DNA of 64,000 nucleotides from Solirubrum puertoriconensis (GCF_001483135.1 NZ_LNAL01000002.1:25312-89311), one strand, 5' to 3'. Shown: positions 19,562-28,703, counted from the stretch's first letter. Numbers and translations: made by a program. Notes: a model not told the origin generated them from the sequence alone.

Positions 19562-20614
19562 ATGAAGCTCTCCGAGTTCAAGTTTGAATTGCCCGATAAC
19601 CTGGTCGCTCAGCACCCTGCCAAAAACCGCGACGAATCGCGGCTGATGGTGGTGCACCGCGATAGTGGCCGCATCGAGCACCGTACATTTAAAGATATCA
19701 TCGAGTACTTCGACGATGGTGACGTAATGGTGGTGAACGACACGAAAGTGTTTCCGGCCCGCCTTTACGGTAACAAGGAAAAAACCGGCGCCAAGATTGA
19801 GGTATTCCTGTTGCGCGAGCTGAACAAGGAGCTGCACCTGTGGGACGTGCTGGTTGATCCGGCTCGTAAAATCCGGGTTGGCAACAAGCTGTACTTCGAC
19901 GACGACGGCATCATGGTGGCCGAAGTTATCGACAATACCACTTCGCGTGGCCGCACGATCAAGTTCTTGTTCGATGGCCCGGAGGAGGAGTTCTACAAGG
20001 CCCTGCACGACCTAGGCGAAACCCCGCTGCCTAAGGAGTTTATCCCGCGCGACCCCGAAGCATCAGACAAAGAGCGTTACCAAACCATTTACGCCAAGCA
20101 CACCGGCGCCGTAGCGGCTCCGTCGGCTGGCCTGCACTTCACCCGCGAGGTTATTAAGCGCCTCGAGATTAAAGGCGTGGAAATGGTGCCGGTAACCCTG
20201 CACGTAGGCCTGGGCACGTTCCGCCCCGTCGACGTGGAGGACCTCACCAAGCACAAGATGGACTCGGAAAACTTCATCGTGCCCACCGATTCGGCCTCGA
20301 TGGTAAACCGCGCCCTCGACCACAAAAAGCGCGTGTGCGCCGTGGGTACCACCACCATGCGCGCCATGGAGTCTTCGGTATCGGCCAACGCCCGCCTGAA
20401 GCCGACCGAAGGCTGGACGGACAAGTTTATCTTCCCGCCTTACGACTTCAAAATCGCCAACACGCTGCTCACGAACTTCCATATGCCCGAGAGCACGCTC
20501 ATGATGATGGCCGCCGCCTTTGCTGGCTACGACCTGCTGATCGAAGCGTACCAAACAGCCATTAAGGAGAAGTACAAGTTCTTCACCTACGGCGATGCCA
20601 TGCTGATTCTGTAA
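19562..20614 (+). CDS. queA: S-adenosylmethionine:tRNA ribosyltransferase-isomerase
   Basis: Transfers and isomerises the ribosyl group of SAM onto 7-aminomethyl-7-deazaguanine in tRNA, the penultimate step of queuosine synthesis. 350 residues, normal length. Family landmarks: [20 protein letters not shown] at the start, [46 protein letters not shown] and the late [24 protein letters not shown] box near 19498 may be its -7 element. Terminated by the hairpin at 20642. Confidence 0.97.
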   Translation: MKLSEFKFELPDNLVAQHPAKNRDESRLMVVHRDSGRIEHRTFKDIIEYFDDGDVMVVNDTKVFPARLYGNKEKTGAKIEVFLLRELNKELHLWDVLVDPARKIRVGNKLYFDDDGIMVAEVIDNTTSRGRTIKFLFDGPEEEFYKALHDLGETPLPKEFIPRDPEASDKERYQTIYAKHTGAVAAPSAGLHFTREVIKRLEIKGVEMVPVTLHVGLGTFRPVDVEDLTKHKMDSENFIVPTDSASMVNRALDHKKRVCAVGTTTMRAMESSVSANARLKPTEGWTDKFIFPPYDFKIANTLLTNFHMPESTLMMMAAAFAGYDLLIEAYQTAIKEKYKFFTYGDAMLIL

Positions 20615-20641
20615 GCAGCACCGCTGGTAGCAATTACCCCG

Positions 20642-20675
20642 AAGCCCGACCGCGAAAGCGCGTCGGGCTTTTTGT
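20642..20675 (+). terminator. Rho-independent terminator after queA
   Basis: AAGCCCGAC pairs with its complement GTCGGGCTT around an inner CGCG stem with one bulge, followed by TTTTTG. It lies 28 bp past the queA stop. Confidence 0.85.
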
Positions 20676-20794
20676 TGCCCCTAGGTAGCAGTTGCCGCAG
20701 CTACCTAGGGGCATATTGGGTTGCGGGTATGATGGTAGCGCACTTGCGGGCTACTTTTGGCCAGCCAAGGCCCAACGCAGCCTTATTCCTGCTT

Positions 20795-21475
20795 ATGCCC
20801 CTTCCTCGCTTTGCCATTATCGTAGCGGGTGGCACCGGTACCCGCATGGGCGCCGGCCGCCCCAAGCAGTTTTTGAAACTGCAGAACGAGCCCGTGCTGC
20901 TGCACACGTTGCGCCGCTTTGCCGCTCCGGCCTTGGGTGTGCAGCGCCTCGTGTTGGTGCTACCTGCCGATCAGTTCGACGTTTGGCAAGAGCTGCACGC
21001 CCAGTACGCCCCGGAGTTGCAGCACGAGGTAGTAGCCGGCGGCGCTACCCGCTGGGCCTCGGTGCGGCAGGGCTTGCTGCAACTAGGCGAGCAAACCGAA
21101 GGCGTAGTAGCCGTGCACGACGGCGTGCGGCCGCTCACGCCGCTTAGCGTAATCGAAAACACGTATGCCGCAGCCGAGCAGCACGGCGCGGCCATTGCTG
21201 CCGTACCGCCCAAGGATTCGGTGCGCGGCTTATCGGCAACGGGCTCGTACGCACTCGACCGCTCGCGGCTTCGCTTGGTGCAAACGCCGCAGTGCTTTGA
21301 GTTGGGTTTGCTGCGCCGCGCCTACCAAATGCCCGAGCTGCCCACCTTTACCGACGATGCCAGCGTGGTAGAAGACCTGCACCCCATTCAGCTCGTGCAG
21401 GGCGACTACTGCAACATCAAAATCACCACCCCCGACGACTTGCTGCTGGCCGAAGCCCTGCTGCGGCACACCTAG
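20795..21475 (+). CDS. ispD: 2-C-methyl-D-erythritol 4-phosphate cytidylyltransferase
   Basis: Third step of the non-mevalonate isoprenoid pathway: MEP plus CTP gives CDP-methylerythritol. 226 residues from ATG 20795 (MPLPRFAIIVAGG), the normal length; an upstream in-frame ATG at 20672 would add 41 residues that precede the nucleotide-binding loop with no family support. Motifs: GGTGTRMGAGRPKQF, VAVHDGVRPLTP, VKDSVR-like (PPKDSVRGL), QTPQCF and FTDDASVVE. Isoprenoid precursors also feed the carotenoid made via the lycopene cyclase at 15533. Followed closely by the enoyl-CoA hydratase gene. Confidence 0.95.
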   Translation: MPLPRFAIIVAGGTGTRMGAGRPKQFLKLQNEPVLLHTLRRFAAPALGVQRLVLVLPADQFDVWQELHAQYAPELQHEVVAGGATRWASVRQGLLQLGEQTEGVVAVHDGVRPLTPLSVIENTYAAAEQHGAAIAAVPPKDSVRGLSATGSYALDRSRLRLVQTPQCFELGLLRRAYQMPELPTFTDDASVVEDLHPIQLVQGDYCNIKITTPDDLLLAEALLRHT

Positions 21476-21538
21476 GCCACCAACGCCCGGCACTGCGGCT
21501 TGGCTACTAACTTGCGCACCCTACCATTCCCACTCCCG

Positions 21539-22336
21539 ATGTCGAACTACACCTGCCTGCTTTACGAAGTACGCCCCGATGGCGTGGCTACCATCACCCT
21601 TAACCGCCCCGACGTATTCAACGCCTTCAACGACGCGCAGAGCTACGAGCTGCAGGATGCCCTGAAGCAAGTAGCCCGCGATGCGCAGGTGCGTGCTGTG
21701 GTGCTTACGGGTGCAGGCCGGGCGTTCTGCTCGGGCCAGGATCTGAAAGCTTCGCAGCAAGCGGAGGTTACCAGCGACCGGGCTTTTTATGATTCCCTGC
21801 ACCAGCGCTACAACCCTATTATCCGGGCCATGCGGGCCTTGCCGAAGCCCATCATCTGCCGCCTCAACGGCGTAGCCGCGGGCGCCGGCTGCTCCCTGGC
21901 CCTGGCCTGCGACGCTATCGTGGCGTCGTCGGAGGCTTCGCTGATTGAGGTGTTCATCAACATCGGGCTCGTGCCCGATTCGGGTTCGTCGTACTTTTTG
22001 CCGCGCGTTGTGGGGTCGCTCAAGGCTTTTGAGCTTTGCACCCTCGGCTCCAAAGTACCCGCCGACGAGGCCTTGCGCCTAGGTTTAGTAAACCAAGTGG
22101 TAGCTCCTGAGCAACTCGACGAGGCGGCTTATGCCCTAGCCTCCCGCTACGCATCGGCGCCTACCAAAGCCATTGGCCTGATCAAGCAAATGCTGAACAA
22201 GTCGGGGGCCGCTACCCTCGACGAAATGCTCGATTACGAAGCCTATTGTCAGCAAATTGCTGGTGAAAGCGCCGATTACCAAGAAGGCGTGCAGGCGTTC
22301 AGCGAGAAGCGTAAGCCCGTATTTCAGGGCAAATAA
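21539..22336 (+). CDS. Enoyl-CoA hydratase/isomerase (PaaG-like)
   Basis: 265 residues from ATG 21539 (MSNYTCLLYEV). The ATG at 21500 adds 13 residues without family character. A crotonase fold is shown by ITLNRPDVFNAFN, the oxyanion-hole segment LTGAGRAFCSGQDLK and RLNGVAAGAGCSLALACD. The GQDLK and GLVPDSGSSYFLPR stretches resemble PaaG (ring 1,2-epoxyphenylacetyl-CoA isomerase) more than EchA. No other phenylacetate gene is present, so a beta-oxidation role remains possible. Terminated at 22358. Confidence 0.9.
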   Translation: MSNYTCLLYEVRPDGVATITLNRPDVFNAFNDAQSYELQDALKQVARDAQVRAVVLTGAGRAFCSGQDLKASQQAEVTSDRAFYDSLHQRYNPIIRAMRALPKPIICRLNGVAAGAGCSLALACDAIVASSEASLIEVFINIGLVPDSGSSYFLPRVVGSLKAFELCTLGSKVPADEALRLGLVNQVVAPEQLDEAAYALASRYASAPTKAIGLIKQMLNKSGAATLDEMLDYEAYCQQIAGESADYQEGVQAFSEKRKPVFQGK

Positions 22337-22357
22337 GCTAGTTAACCAGCCCTTTAC

Positions 22358-22394
22358 ACAGCCTGCTCCGCTACCTCGGAGCAGGCTGTTTTTG
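22358..22394 (+). terminator. Rho-independent terminator after the enoyl-CoA hydratase gene
   Basis: A perfect 13-bp stem (22358-22370 with 22377-22389) with a 6-nt loop, then TTTTG. It lies 21 bp past the stop. Confidence 0.88.
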
Positions 22395-22595
22395 TACCAG
22401 CGGGCTGCTGCTCCGAGGTCTTTGCAAGGCCACTTAATCTAGCATGTGAGCCTTAGGCAGCATTGCCCAATTATGTAATTCAAAAACTCCGGGCCCATAC
22501 GTAGCCCTAGCAGCTGCTTTTGCGTACATGCCATCCGCGGCCTGCCTCAGATGCAGGCACGTAGCCAAGCCAAAACCCTACTTATTCTACCCGCT

Positions 22596-22940
22596 ATGGA
22601 AAACCAGCTCCAGCAAAACCTCGACAAAATCATGCCCGAGGACCTGGCCCGCACTTTCGAAAGTGCTTACCACGTGATTCAAGGCAACAACGACCACATG
22701 GAAGACCTGCTGCGCCACGGCGGAGCACTGCTGCGCAAAGCCAGCCAGCGCTTCACGCCTACGCAGCTGGTACTCGGCATTGCGGTACTGGCCGTTGGTA
22801 CGGTAATCGTGCTCACTAAGTATTCCGATCAGATTCAGGATGCGATTGAGGACTTGACCGACGACAACGACAACAACGGCCAACAGGGCCGCGGTGGCGC
22901 CCAGCCGAAAAACAAACAGCCGCAGCAAGGCCAGCAATAG
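22596..22940 (+). CDS. Hypothetical protein with one membrane segment
   Basis: 114 residues from ATG 22596 (MENQLQQNLDKIMPEDLART); an ATG at 22551 is in frame but adds 15 non-characteristic residues. A charged N-terminal half is followed by one hydrophobic helix (about residues 52-69, LVLGIAVLAVGTVIVLTKYS) and a C-terminal tail of Asp, Asn and Gln. The layout suggests a small tail-anchored or bitopic inner-membrane protein. No family recognised. Flanked by terminators on both sides, so probably a single-gene unit. Confidence 0.7.
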   Translation: MENQLQQNLDKIMPEDLARTFESAYHVIQGNNDHMEDLLRHGGALLRKASQRFTPTQLVLGIAVLAVGTVIVLTKYSDQIQDAIEDLTDDNDNNGQQGRGGAQPKNKQPQQGQQ

Positions 22941-22962
22941 TCTGTAACAGCCTCTAAGTCAG

Positions 22963-23004
22963 AAGGCCCGCTTTGGAAAATTCCTTTCCGAAGCGGGCCT
23001 TTTT
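22963..23004 (+). terminator. Rho-independent terminator after the small membrane protein
   Basis: AAGGCCCGCTTTGGAAA pairs with its near-complement (one G-T) around a short loop, followed by TTTTT. About 25 bp past the stop at 22940. Confidence 0.85.
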
Positions 23005-23107
23005 GCGTGTTCACATCATCATGTGATTGCACTTAGCCGTCATTAGCCTGTAATCTTGCATCATAAACAAACCATACGCCACCAATAAAGTACCACACTG
23101 CACTGCT

Positions 23108-23317
23108 ATGAAAACCCTTTGCTTCAGCCTGCTCTTCGCCGTTTTGGCCGCTGCTCCCTTTGAGGCCTCGTATGCTGCTTCGGCTACCGCAACCGAAACC
23201 ACTGCCTCCGTTTCGGCCGATACCAACGAGTTTGGCGGCGGTTATAAGCTCAAGCGCAAAAAGCGCAAGAAAAACCGCTCGATGCGTCGCTACCGCCGCC
23301 TGCGCGGTTTGCGCTAG
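23108..23317 (+). CDS. Small secreted basic peptide A (KRKKRKKNR tail)
   Basis: 69 residues. A Sec-type signal (MKTLCFSLLFAVLAAAPF) with a likely cleavage near ASYAA, a short Ala/Thr/Ser linker, a GGG turn, then a strongly basic tail: KLKRKKRKKNRSMRRYRRL. The mature peptide would be about 45 residues with roughly 18 Lys/Arg. The peptide at 23502 has the same length and layout, with the same KRKKRKKNR core. No family recognised. A cationic tail of this density could bind nucleic acid, lipopolysaccharide or membranes; that is speculation. Terminated at 23368. Confidence 0.78.
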   Translation: MKTLCFSLLFAVLAAAPFEASYAASATATETTASVSADTNEFGGGYKLKRKKRKKNRSMRRYRRLRGLR

Positions 23318-23367
23318 GTTGCGCGCCCCTTTGGCCTGCTTCAGTAAGCGCAATCAGTCCCTTACGG

Positions 23368-23405
23368 CCCCGGTTCAGGAGAAGATGCCTGATCCGGGGT
23401 TTTTA
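23368..23405 (+). terminator. Rho-independent terminator after peptide A
   Basis: CCCCGGTTCAGG (23368-23379) pairs with CCTGATCCGGGG (23388-23399), one mismatch, followed by TTTTTATTT. It separates the two paralogous peptide genes into independent units. Confidence 0.85.
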
Positions 23406-23501
23406 TTTCTTTTTATATAATTACTTGTATTTATCTATTTACAATCATTGATTAGCACAACAATAACTAAATACAACACCAACTAACAACCAAACCACCG
23501 T

Positions 23502-23711
23502 ATGAAGCTAACCTGCTACGCACTGTTGCTGGCGGTACTGGCCTCTGTGCCGGCCGAAGCCGCCGTTTCCGAAACTCCCGACGCCGCGGCCACGCCCAGT
23601 GCCGTGTTGAAAGCCGATGAATTGGGTGGAGGCGACAAGTTCAAACGCAAAAAGCGCAAGAAGAACCGCACCGCCATGCGCCACCGCCGGCATCGTATGC
23701 GCATGCGCTAA
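23502..23711 (+). CDS. Small secreted basic peptide B (KRKKRKKNR tail)
   Basis: 69 residues, paralog of the peptide at 23108. Signal peptide MKLTCYALLLAVLASVPAEA, an Ala/Pro/Thr linker, then ELGGGDKFKRKKRKKNR and a tail rich in Arg, His and Met (MRHRRHRMRMR). The basic core is also nearly identical at the DNA level, while the linkers have diverged, indicating selection on the tail. The upstream region (about 23405-23500) is AT-rich, so it probably has its own promoter. Function unknown. It converges with the SRAP gene. Confidence 0.78.
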   Translation: MKLTCYALLLAVLASVPAEAAVSETPDAAATPSAVLKADELGGGDKFKRKKRKKNRTAMRHRRHRMRMR

Positions 23712-23716
23712 GCAAC

Positions 23717-24382
23717 CTAGGCCGCGGGCTCCAGCACCGAAGGGTCGTTGTGAGCGGGCGAGTTTACCAGTGTCGTCACGGCATACTCTTTCAGCAAGCC
23801 GTCGGGCAACGGGCGCAATAGCGCCTGGTGTTCGGCGGCTGTTGCGTCTTCATCCAGCCAAGCAAGTTCGGCTTCGCGCGAGGGCAAAATCACGGGCATG
23901 CGGTTGTGCAACCGCGCCACCAGCTCGTTGGGCTCGGTGGTAACAATAGTGAACGTGGGCACCACCTCGCCCGTGGTGCGGTCGGCCCATTCGTCCCACA
24001 ACCCAGCAAAGGCAAAGGGCTGCTCGTCGAGGCGCAGAATGCGGTGCGGCACCTTGCCACGGGCCGTTTGCTGCCATTCGTAAAAGCTATCGGCCAGTAC
24101 CAGGCAGCGGCGGCGCTGCAGCAGCTGCCGAAATGAGGGCTTTTCACCTAGGGTTTCGGCACGGGCATTGATGGGCTTGGCCGCTTGGCGTACCTCTTTC
24201 ACCCAAGCGGGTATCAGGCCCCATTGCACCAATTGAATTTCGTGCGGTGCAAGGTTGGTAACAATGGGCATGCGCTGCGAAGGCGCGGCATTGTAGCTGG
24301 TTGGGGCGGGTTCGGTAAAAGTGGCGTCGAAGCGCTGCTCTACCGTTGGAGCGGGGGCAATAAAGGTGTAACGGCCGCACAT
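23717..24382 (-). CDS. SRAP domain protein (HMCES/YedK-type abasic-site sensor)
   Basis: 221 residues. SRAP proteins crosslink to abasic sites in single-stranded DNA through Cys2 and protect them during replication. Here the start is MCGRYTF, giving Cys2 directly after the initiator Met. Other family residues are present: the Asn in PTSYNAAPSQRMP, the Glu in DSFYEWQ and the His in LHNRMPVIL. Length is typical. It converges with the small peptide gene and starts about 200 bp before the divergent STAS-like gene. Confidence 0.95.
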   Translation of the reverse strand: MCGRYTFIAPAPTVEQRFDATFTEPAPTSYNAAPSQRMPIVTNLAPHEIQLVQWGLIPAWVKEVRQAAKPINARAETLGEKPSFRQLLQRRRCLVLADSFYEWQQTARGKVPHRILRLDEQPFAFAGLWDEWADRTTGEVVPTFTIVTTEPNELVARLHNRMPVILPSREAELAWLDEDATAAEHQALLRPLPDGLLKEYAVTTLVNSPAHNDPSVLEPAA

Positions 24383-24596
24383 AGGAGCATTCAGAAGATT
24401 GGCTTTGTCCTAAAACGGAATAACACGGCATAAGATACTTTTCAACTAATAATTGATGAGCTAGCCGTGGTTTTGCTTTGGCCAAATAGTACCTTTACTA
24501 AGTCGGAATCAACCTTTTGTACCAATACAAGCTGCACTAGCTTTTTAGCAAGGTTGATTTTGATGTTGCTGCCCGCCCCACCGCTTGCTTCTGCCT

Positions 24597-25109
24597 ATGC
24601 CCCAATTTTACTCTTTGCACGAAAGCCCCGGAATTACCATTTCGCACGACAAGCAGAACTGCTGGCTGTACATGCAATGGCTGGGCAACCAAAACGCGGA
24701 AAGCATTCGGGAAGGCTGCTTGCTGCTGCTGCATTACCTGCACGAAACAAAGTGTGTGAAGCTGCTTAACGACGACACACACGTAACCATTGCCGCGCAA
24801 CCCTCGGGTACCGCTTTGAACTGGCAGGCAGAAGAAGTGCCTCTCGAGGGCTCGGCGGCTTGGGTGGGCAGCTCGTTTTACACCATGCTGGCCGATGCAG
24901 GCCTGCAGTACATTGCTTGGGTAAACGCACCTAGCGTACTCAACCGCCGTACCGCCGACTTAGCCTTGGCCGTAAGCGAAACCGTGCAGCTATCCGATAA
25001 CCGCCCGCTTGTTGCCACCTTCGACGACTTGGCCTCGGCGTACGAGTGGCTGCAGAAGCGCGAAGTCAAGCGCACGTTTTCCAGCGAGGTACCGTCGTTC
25101 ATTCATTAA
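24597..25109 (+). CDS. STAS-like hypothetical protein (paralog 3 of 3)
   Basis: 170 residues from ATG 24597 (MPQFYSLHESPG); a TTG four codons upstream is a weaker option. It aligns with the product at 288 along its length: NCWLYMQWLG, EGCLLLLHYLHETKCVKLLNDD, AGLQYIAWVNAP and TFDDLASAYEWLQ. No signal peptide or membrane segment. A STAS/SpoIIAA-like fold is my inference from secondary-structure pattern. It converges with the aquaporin gene. Function unknown. Confidence 0.75.
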   Translation: MPQFYSLHESPGITISHDKQNCWLYMQWLGNQNAESIREGCLLLLHYLHETKCVKLLNDDTHVTIAAQPSGTALNWQAEEVPLEGSAAWVGSSFYTMLADAGLQYIAWVNAPSVLNRRTADLALAVSETVQLSDNRPLVATFDDLASAYEWLQKREVKRTFSSEVPSFIH

Positions 25110-25118
25110 GCTACTGGT

Positions 25119-25979
25119 TTACGCTTCGCGCTCGGTGGCGTGCGCATCGGGGTATTGCGGCGGCTCGGCAGCATCGGCACTTTGGTAAAGTGGCCCGCCT
25201 GTGCCGCTTTGGCAACCCGCCAGCACAGCACACGCCAACGGTTGCCCGTGGTATAAGCGCTGAAACAATACGGTAGCCCCCCAAGCGGCGGCTGTGGTTG
25301 CCACGATATAAATCCAGAGCCCCTGGTAACTACCCGCTGCCACGGCTGCTCCCAGCGAGCGGGCTGGGTTCAAGCTCATGCCCGAATACGGCGTTTCGAA
25401 GTAGATGTACAAGGCCAGCAGCACACCCACCAACCAGCCGGTGTACTTCTTGTAACGCTCGGAGTGTAGCGCTAGCAGCAGTACCAGCATCAGCACGAAC
25501 GTAATCACAAACTCGGCGCTAAAGGCCAGCCACCAGCCGTTAGGGCCGGGCGGTGGGTGCGTCACTACATGATTCACGGCCGGGTGCGCGTACAGCTCGC
25601 CCAACACCAGCTTCATGAGCTGCCCGGCGCACACGGCACCCAGGCATTGCGCAAGCACGTACCACAAGGCATCGGCGGTGCTGATTTTACCGAGGTGCCA
25701 AAAGCCTACCGTTACGGCCGGATTGATGTGCGCCCCCGAGCGTTTACCCCAGGGGCTGTACACAATGCCCACAATCACCAAGCCCATCAGCAGGCCCATA
25801 ATACCTAGGCGCAATTGGTGCTGCTCGGCAAACGCCTGCCGCACCCACGATGCCGGGTGCTCCAGCACGACCGTAAACAAGCTGGCACTGCTCAAAAAGA
25901 AGGCAATGCCGGCGGCTTCGGCTAAGTAATAAGGCCAATGGCGGCGCAGAGCTGCGCCTAGGTGAAGGGCAACGGACAT
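25119..25979 (-). CDS. MIP-family aquaporin
   Basis: A 286-residue channel for water or small neutral solutes. Both hallmark half-helix motifs are present: HINPAVT and LNPARS, the second carrying the conserved pore Arg. Six hydrophobic segments surround them. The C-terminal tail of about 50 residues (from LYHGQPLACAVLAGC) is hydrophilic and longer than in most bacterial aquaporins. Whether it passes glycerol cannot be judged from these motifs alone. Gene order gives no metabolic context. Confidence 0.92.
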   Translation of the reverse strand: MSVALHLGAALRRHWPYYLAEAAGIAFFLSSASLFTVVLEHPASWVRQAFAEQHQLRLGIMGLLMGLVIVGIVYSPWGKRSGAHINPAVTVGFWHLGKISTADALWYVLAQCLGAVCAGQLMKLVLGELYAHPAVNHVVTHPPPGPNGWWLAFSAEFVITFVLMLVLLLALHSERYKKYTGWLVGVLLALYIYFETPYSGMSLNPARSLGAAVAAGSYQGLWIYIVATTAAAWGATVLFQRLYHGQPLACAVLAGCQSGTGGPLYQSADAAEPPQYPDAHATEREA

Positions 25980-26064
25980 GGACTGGTGCAGGCAACAACC
26001 CTAGCTAAAACGCGGCTCCGGCTGTTGGGTTGAGTGGCAGTGATAAGCTTGCGTGCCGAATTGC

Positions 26065-26997
26065 CTACTTCCACCGAATCTTTTTGCCGGCGCCTTTCGC
26101 CTGCAACCGTTCCGGCACCCGGTCCAGGATGATGTCGCGCAGGGTGGTGAGCAGCGGCAACCGCACAAAGCTGTGGTGCACCACCAAGCTTACCTCGCGC
26201 ACCGGTTCGGGCGCTGCAAAGCGCTTAATCATGGGATTGTTATTGATTTCATCGAGCACCGATAACTCAGGCACCAAGGTGTAGCCGCGGTTCAGGCGCA
26301 CCAGTTGCTTTAGGGTTTCGATGGAGCCACTCTCGTAGGTAAAGGGGCGGTTATCGGTGGCTGCAGCGGGCGTGCAGATGTTTAGCACCTGGTGCCGGAA
26401 GCAGTGGCCCTGCTGCAGCAGCCACAGCTCGTGCGCTTCTAGGTCGGCGGGCGCTACGGTAGCTTGCCCGTACAGCGGGTGCCCCGCCGATACGTAGGCC
26501 AAAAACGGCTCTTCGAGCAGCGGCACCTCTTGCAAGGCACGGTCTTCGAGTGGCGTTACGAGCAAGCCTACATCGAGGCGGTTGTCTTTCAGGCGCTGCA
26601 CTATCTGCTCGGTTTGCAGCTCCTCTACCTGCACGCGCAGCTGCGGGTGCCGCTCAACCAGCTCTAGCAAAAACAGCGGCACAATGTACTGCGCCAGCGT
26701 TGGGATGATTCCTAACCGCAGCTCACCTACCAACTCACCTTTCTCGAGCTGCACGGCCTCTTTGAGTTGCTTCACGGAACGCAGCACCTCGCGGGCATGC
26801 TGCACCACCTTGGCGCCAATGGCCGTGGGCTCGATGCCACCTTTTGTGCGGTGAAACAACAGCACGCCGAGTTCATCTTCCAGCTTTTGCACCTGCATGC
26901 TGAGCGTGGGCTGCGACACGAAGCATTTCTCCGCTGCCAGCACAAATTGGCGGTGCGTGTCGAGGGATACTAGGTACTCAAGCTGTTGCAGCGTCAT
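26065..26997 (-). CDS. oxyR: OxyR-type hydrogen-peroxide-sensing regulator
   Basis: 310-residue LysR-family regulator. The N-terminal helix-turn-helix (MTLQQLEYLVSLDTHRQFVL, then CFVSQPTLSMQVQKLE) precedes a substrate-binding-like domain. The redox cysteine pair of OxyR is conserved: QGHCFRHQVLNIC has the two Cys nine residues apart, as in E. coli Cys199/Cys208. The divergent neighbour is a catalase gene, the classic OxyR target. The assignment rests on both observations. Oxidation should form a disulfide and activate transcription of the catalase gene. Confidence 0.93.
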   Translation of the reverse strand: MTLQQLEYLVSLDTHRQFVLAAEKCFVSQPTLSMQVQKLEDELGVLLFHRTKGGIEPTAIGAKVVQHAREVLRSVKQLKEAVQLEKGELVGELRLGIIPTLAQYIVPLFLLELVERHPQLRVQVEELQTEQIVQRLKDNRLDVGLLVTPLEDRALQEVPLLEEPFLAYVSAGHPLYGQATVAPADLEAHELWLLQQGHCFRHQVLNICTPAAATDNRPFTYESGSIETLKQLVRLNRGYTLVPELSVLDEINNNPMIKRFAAPEPVREVSLVVHHSFVRLPLLTTLRDIILDRVPERLQAKGAGKKIRWK

Positions 26998-27118
26998 CGG
27001 CCTAGGGCTGTGTTCTTATATTATATTTATTAATACTCAAATCAAAATTATCGATTTTACTTATAAAACCCAGCCATTCACCTTTGCAGTGTTCCTCAAC
27101 AGTAAAACGTTGCCACCC
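26998..27118. promoter_or_regulatory. Divergent oxyR-catalase control region
   Basis: A 121-bp gap, notably AT-rich from 27012 to 27070 (TATATTATATTTATTAATA and following). It must hold both promoters and the OxyR sites. CACCTTTG at about 27080-27087 resembles a -7 box for the catalase gene. I could not fit the four-part ATAG OxyR motif exactly. Confidence 0.45.
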
Positions 27119-28630
27119 ATGGCCGATCAAACCAACTCGAACAAACTGACGACTGCCTCGGGCCGTCCTATCTGGGACAACCAAAACTCTGTATCGGTAG
27201 GCCAGCGCGGCCCTTTACTGCTGCAAGACTACCTGCTGCACGAAAAGTTGGCCCACTTCAACCGCGAGCGTTTGCCCGAGCGCGTAGTGCACGCCAAAGG
27301 CTCGGGCGCTTACGGCACCTTTACTGTAACGCACGATTTGACGCGCTATACCCGCGCCAAACTGTTTTCGGAAGTTGGTAAGCAAACGCGCGTGTTTCTG
27401 CGCTTCAGCACCGTAGGGGGCGAAAAGGGCTCGGCCGACACCGAACGCGACCCGCGCGGTTTCGCCGTGAAGTTTTACACCGAAGACGGCAACTGGGACT
27501 TGGTGGGCAATAACACGCCGGTGTTCTTCATCAAAGAACCGGTGAAGTTTCCCGACTTCATCCATACCCAAAAGCGCGACCCGTTTACCAACTGCAAGTC
27601 GCCCACGGCCATGTGGGACTTCTGGAGCCTGAACCCCGAATCGTTGCATCAGGTGCTCATTCTGATGTCGGACCGCGGCACGCCCTACGGCTACCGCCAC
27701 ATGCACGGCTTCGGCTCGCACACGTTCTCGTTTATCAACCAAGATAACGAGCGCGTGTACGTGAAATTCCACTTTATCACGCAGCAAGGCATCAAGAACT
27801 TCTCGGCCGAAGAAGCTACCGCAATGAAGGGCCTCGACCCCGACTTTGCGCAGCGCGACCTAGTAGAAGCCATTGAGCGCGGCGACTTCCCGCGCTGGAC
27901 GCTGAAGGTGCAGATCATGACCGAGGAGCAAGCCGCCGCGTTCCGCTGGAACCCCTTCGACCTAACCAAGGTGTGGCCCAAGGCCGATTTCCCGCTGCAC
28001 GAGCTGGGCGTGCTGGAGCTGAACGAAAACCCCGTGAACTACCACGCCCACGTAGAGCAATCGGCGTTTGCACCGGCGCACGTGGTGGATGGCATTGGCT
28101 ACTCGCCCGACCGCATGCTGCAGGGCCGCATTCTCTCCTATCCCGATGCGCAGCGCTACCGCCTAGGTGGCAACTACGAGCAACTGCCCGTGAACCGCTG
28201 CCCCTACGCCACCAACAACTACCAGCGCGACGGCCTGATGGCCTTGGGCGACAACGGCGGTGCCGGCCCGAACTACTTCCCGAACTCGTTCGGCGGCCCG
28301 CAGGAAGACCGCACCGTGGGCGAGCCCGCCGAGCACCTCGCGGGCTTGGCTGCCCGCCACGACCGCAACTCCCCCGGCGAAGACGACCACTACACGCAGC
28401 CCGGCAACTTCTACCGCCTGCTCGACCTAGGCGCGCAGCAGCGCCTGGTGCAAAACATCGTGGGCGCCATGAGCGGCATTGCCGGCCCCAAGCGCGACGA
28501 AATCATTAACCGCCAGCTTTGCCACTTCTTCCGCGCCGACCTAGGCCTCGGAATGGCCGTTGCCCAGAGCCTGGGCGTGAATATCTCGATGCCGGCCCAC
28601 CCCGCCCCGGCCGAAAGTGCAACCGTGTAA
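27119..28630 (+). CDS. katA: Catalase (clade 3, small-subunit heme type)
   Basis: 503 residues from ATG 27119 (MADQTNSNK), placed by the normal start of the family; the open frame extends upstream into non-coding AT-rich DNA. Decomposes hydrogen peroxide to water and oxygen in the cytoplasm. Active-site His lies in RVVHAKGSGAYGTF, the distal Asn in GNNTPVFFIKEP and the proximal heme-ligand Tyr in GRILSYPDAQRYRLG. The small-subunit length suits clade 3. Divergent from oxyR; followed by the terminator at 28672. Confidence 0.96.
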   Translation: MADQTNSNKLTTASGRPIWDNQNSVSVGQRGPLLLQDYLLHEKLAHFNRERLPERVVHAKGSGAYGTFTVTHDLTRYTRAKLFSEVGKQTRVFLRFSTVGGEKGSADTERDPRGFAVKFYTEDGNWDLVGNNTPVFFIKEPVKFPDFIHTQKRDPFTNCKSPTAMWDFWSLNPESLHQVLILMSDRGTPYGYRHMHGFGSHTFSFINQDNERVYVKFHFITQQGIKNFSAEEATAMKGLDPDFAQRDLVEAIERGDFPRWTLKVQIMTEEQAAAFRWNPFDLTKVWPKADFPLHELGVLELNENPVNYHAHVEQSAFAPAHVVDGIGYSPDRMLQGRILSYPDAQRYRLGGNYEQLPVNRCPYATNNYQRDGLMALGDNGGAGPNYFPNSFGGPQEDRTVGEPAEHLAGLAARHDRNSPGEDDHYTQPGNFYRLLDLGAQQRLVQNIVGAMSGIAGPKRDEIINRQLCHFFRADLGLGMAVAQSLGVNISMPAHPAPAESATV

Positions 28631-28671
28631 GGGTTGTAAATACATCGGTTTAAGTAAACTCATTGCACGGA

Positions 28672-28703
28672 AAAAGCCAGCTTCCCTAGGGAAGCCGGCT
28701 TTT
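28672..28703. terminator. Terminator hairpin between catalase and NTF2-like gene
   Basis: A 15-bp stem (28672-28686 with 28689-28703, one G-T pair) flanked by A and T runs, able to serve both the catalase gene and the converging NTF2-like gene. Its apex is a CCTAGG. Confidence 0.82.
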
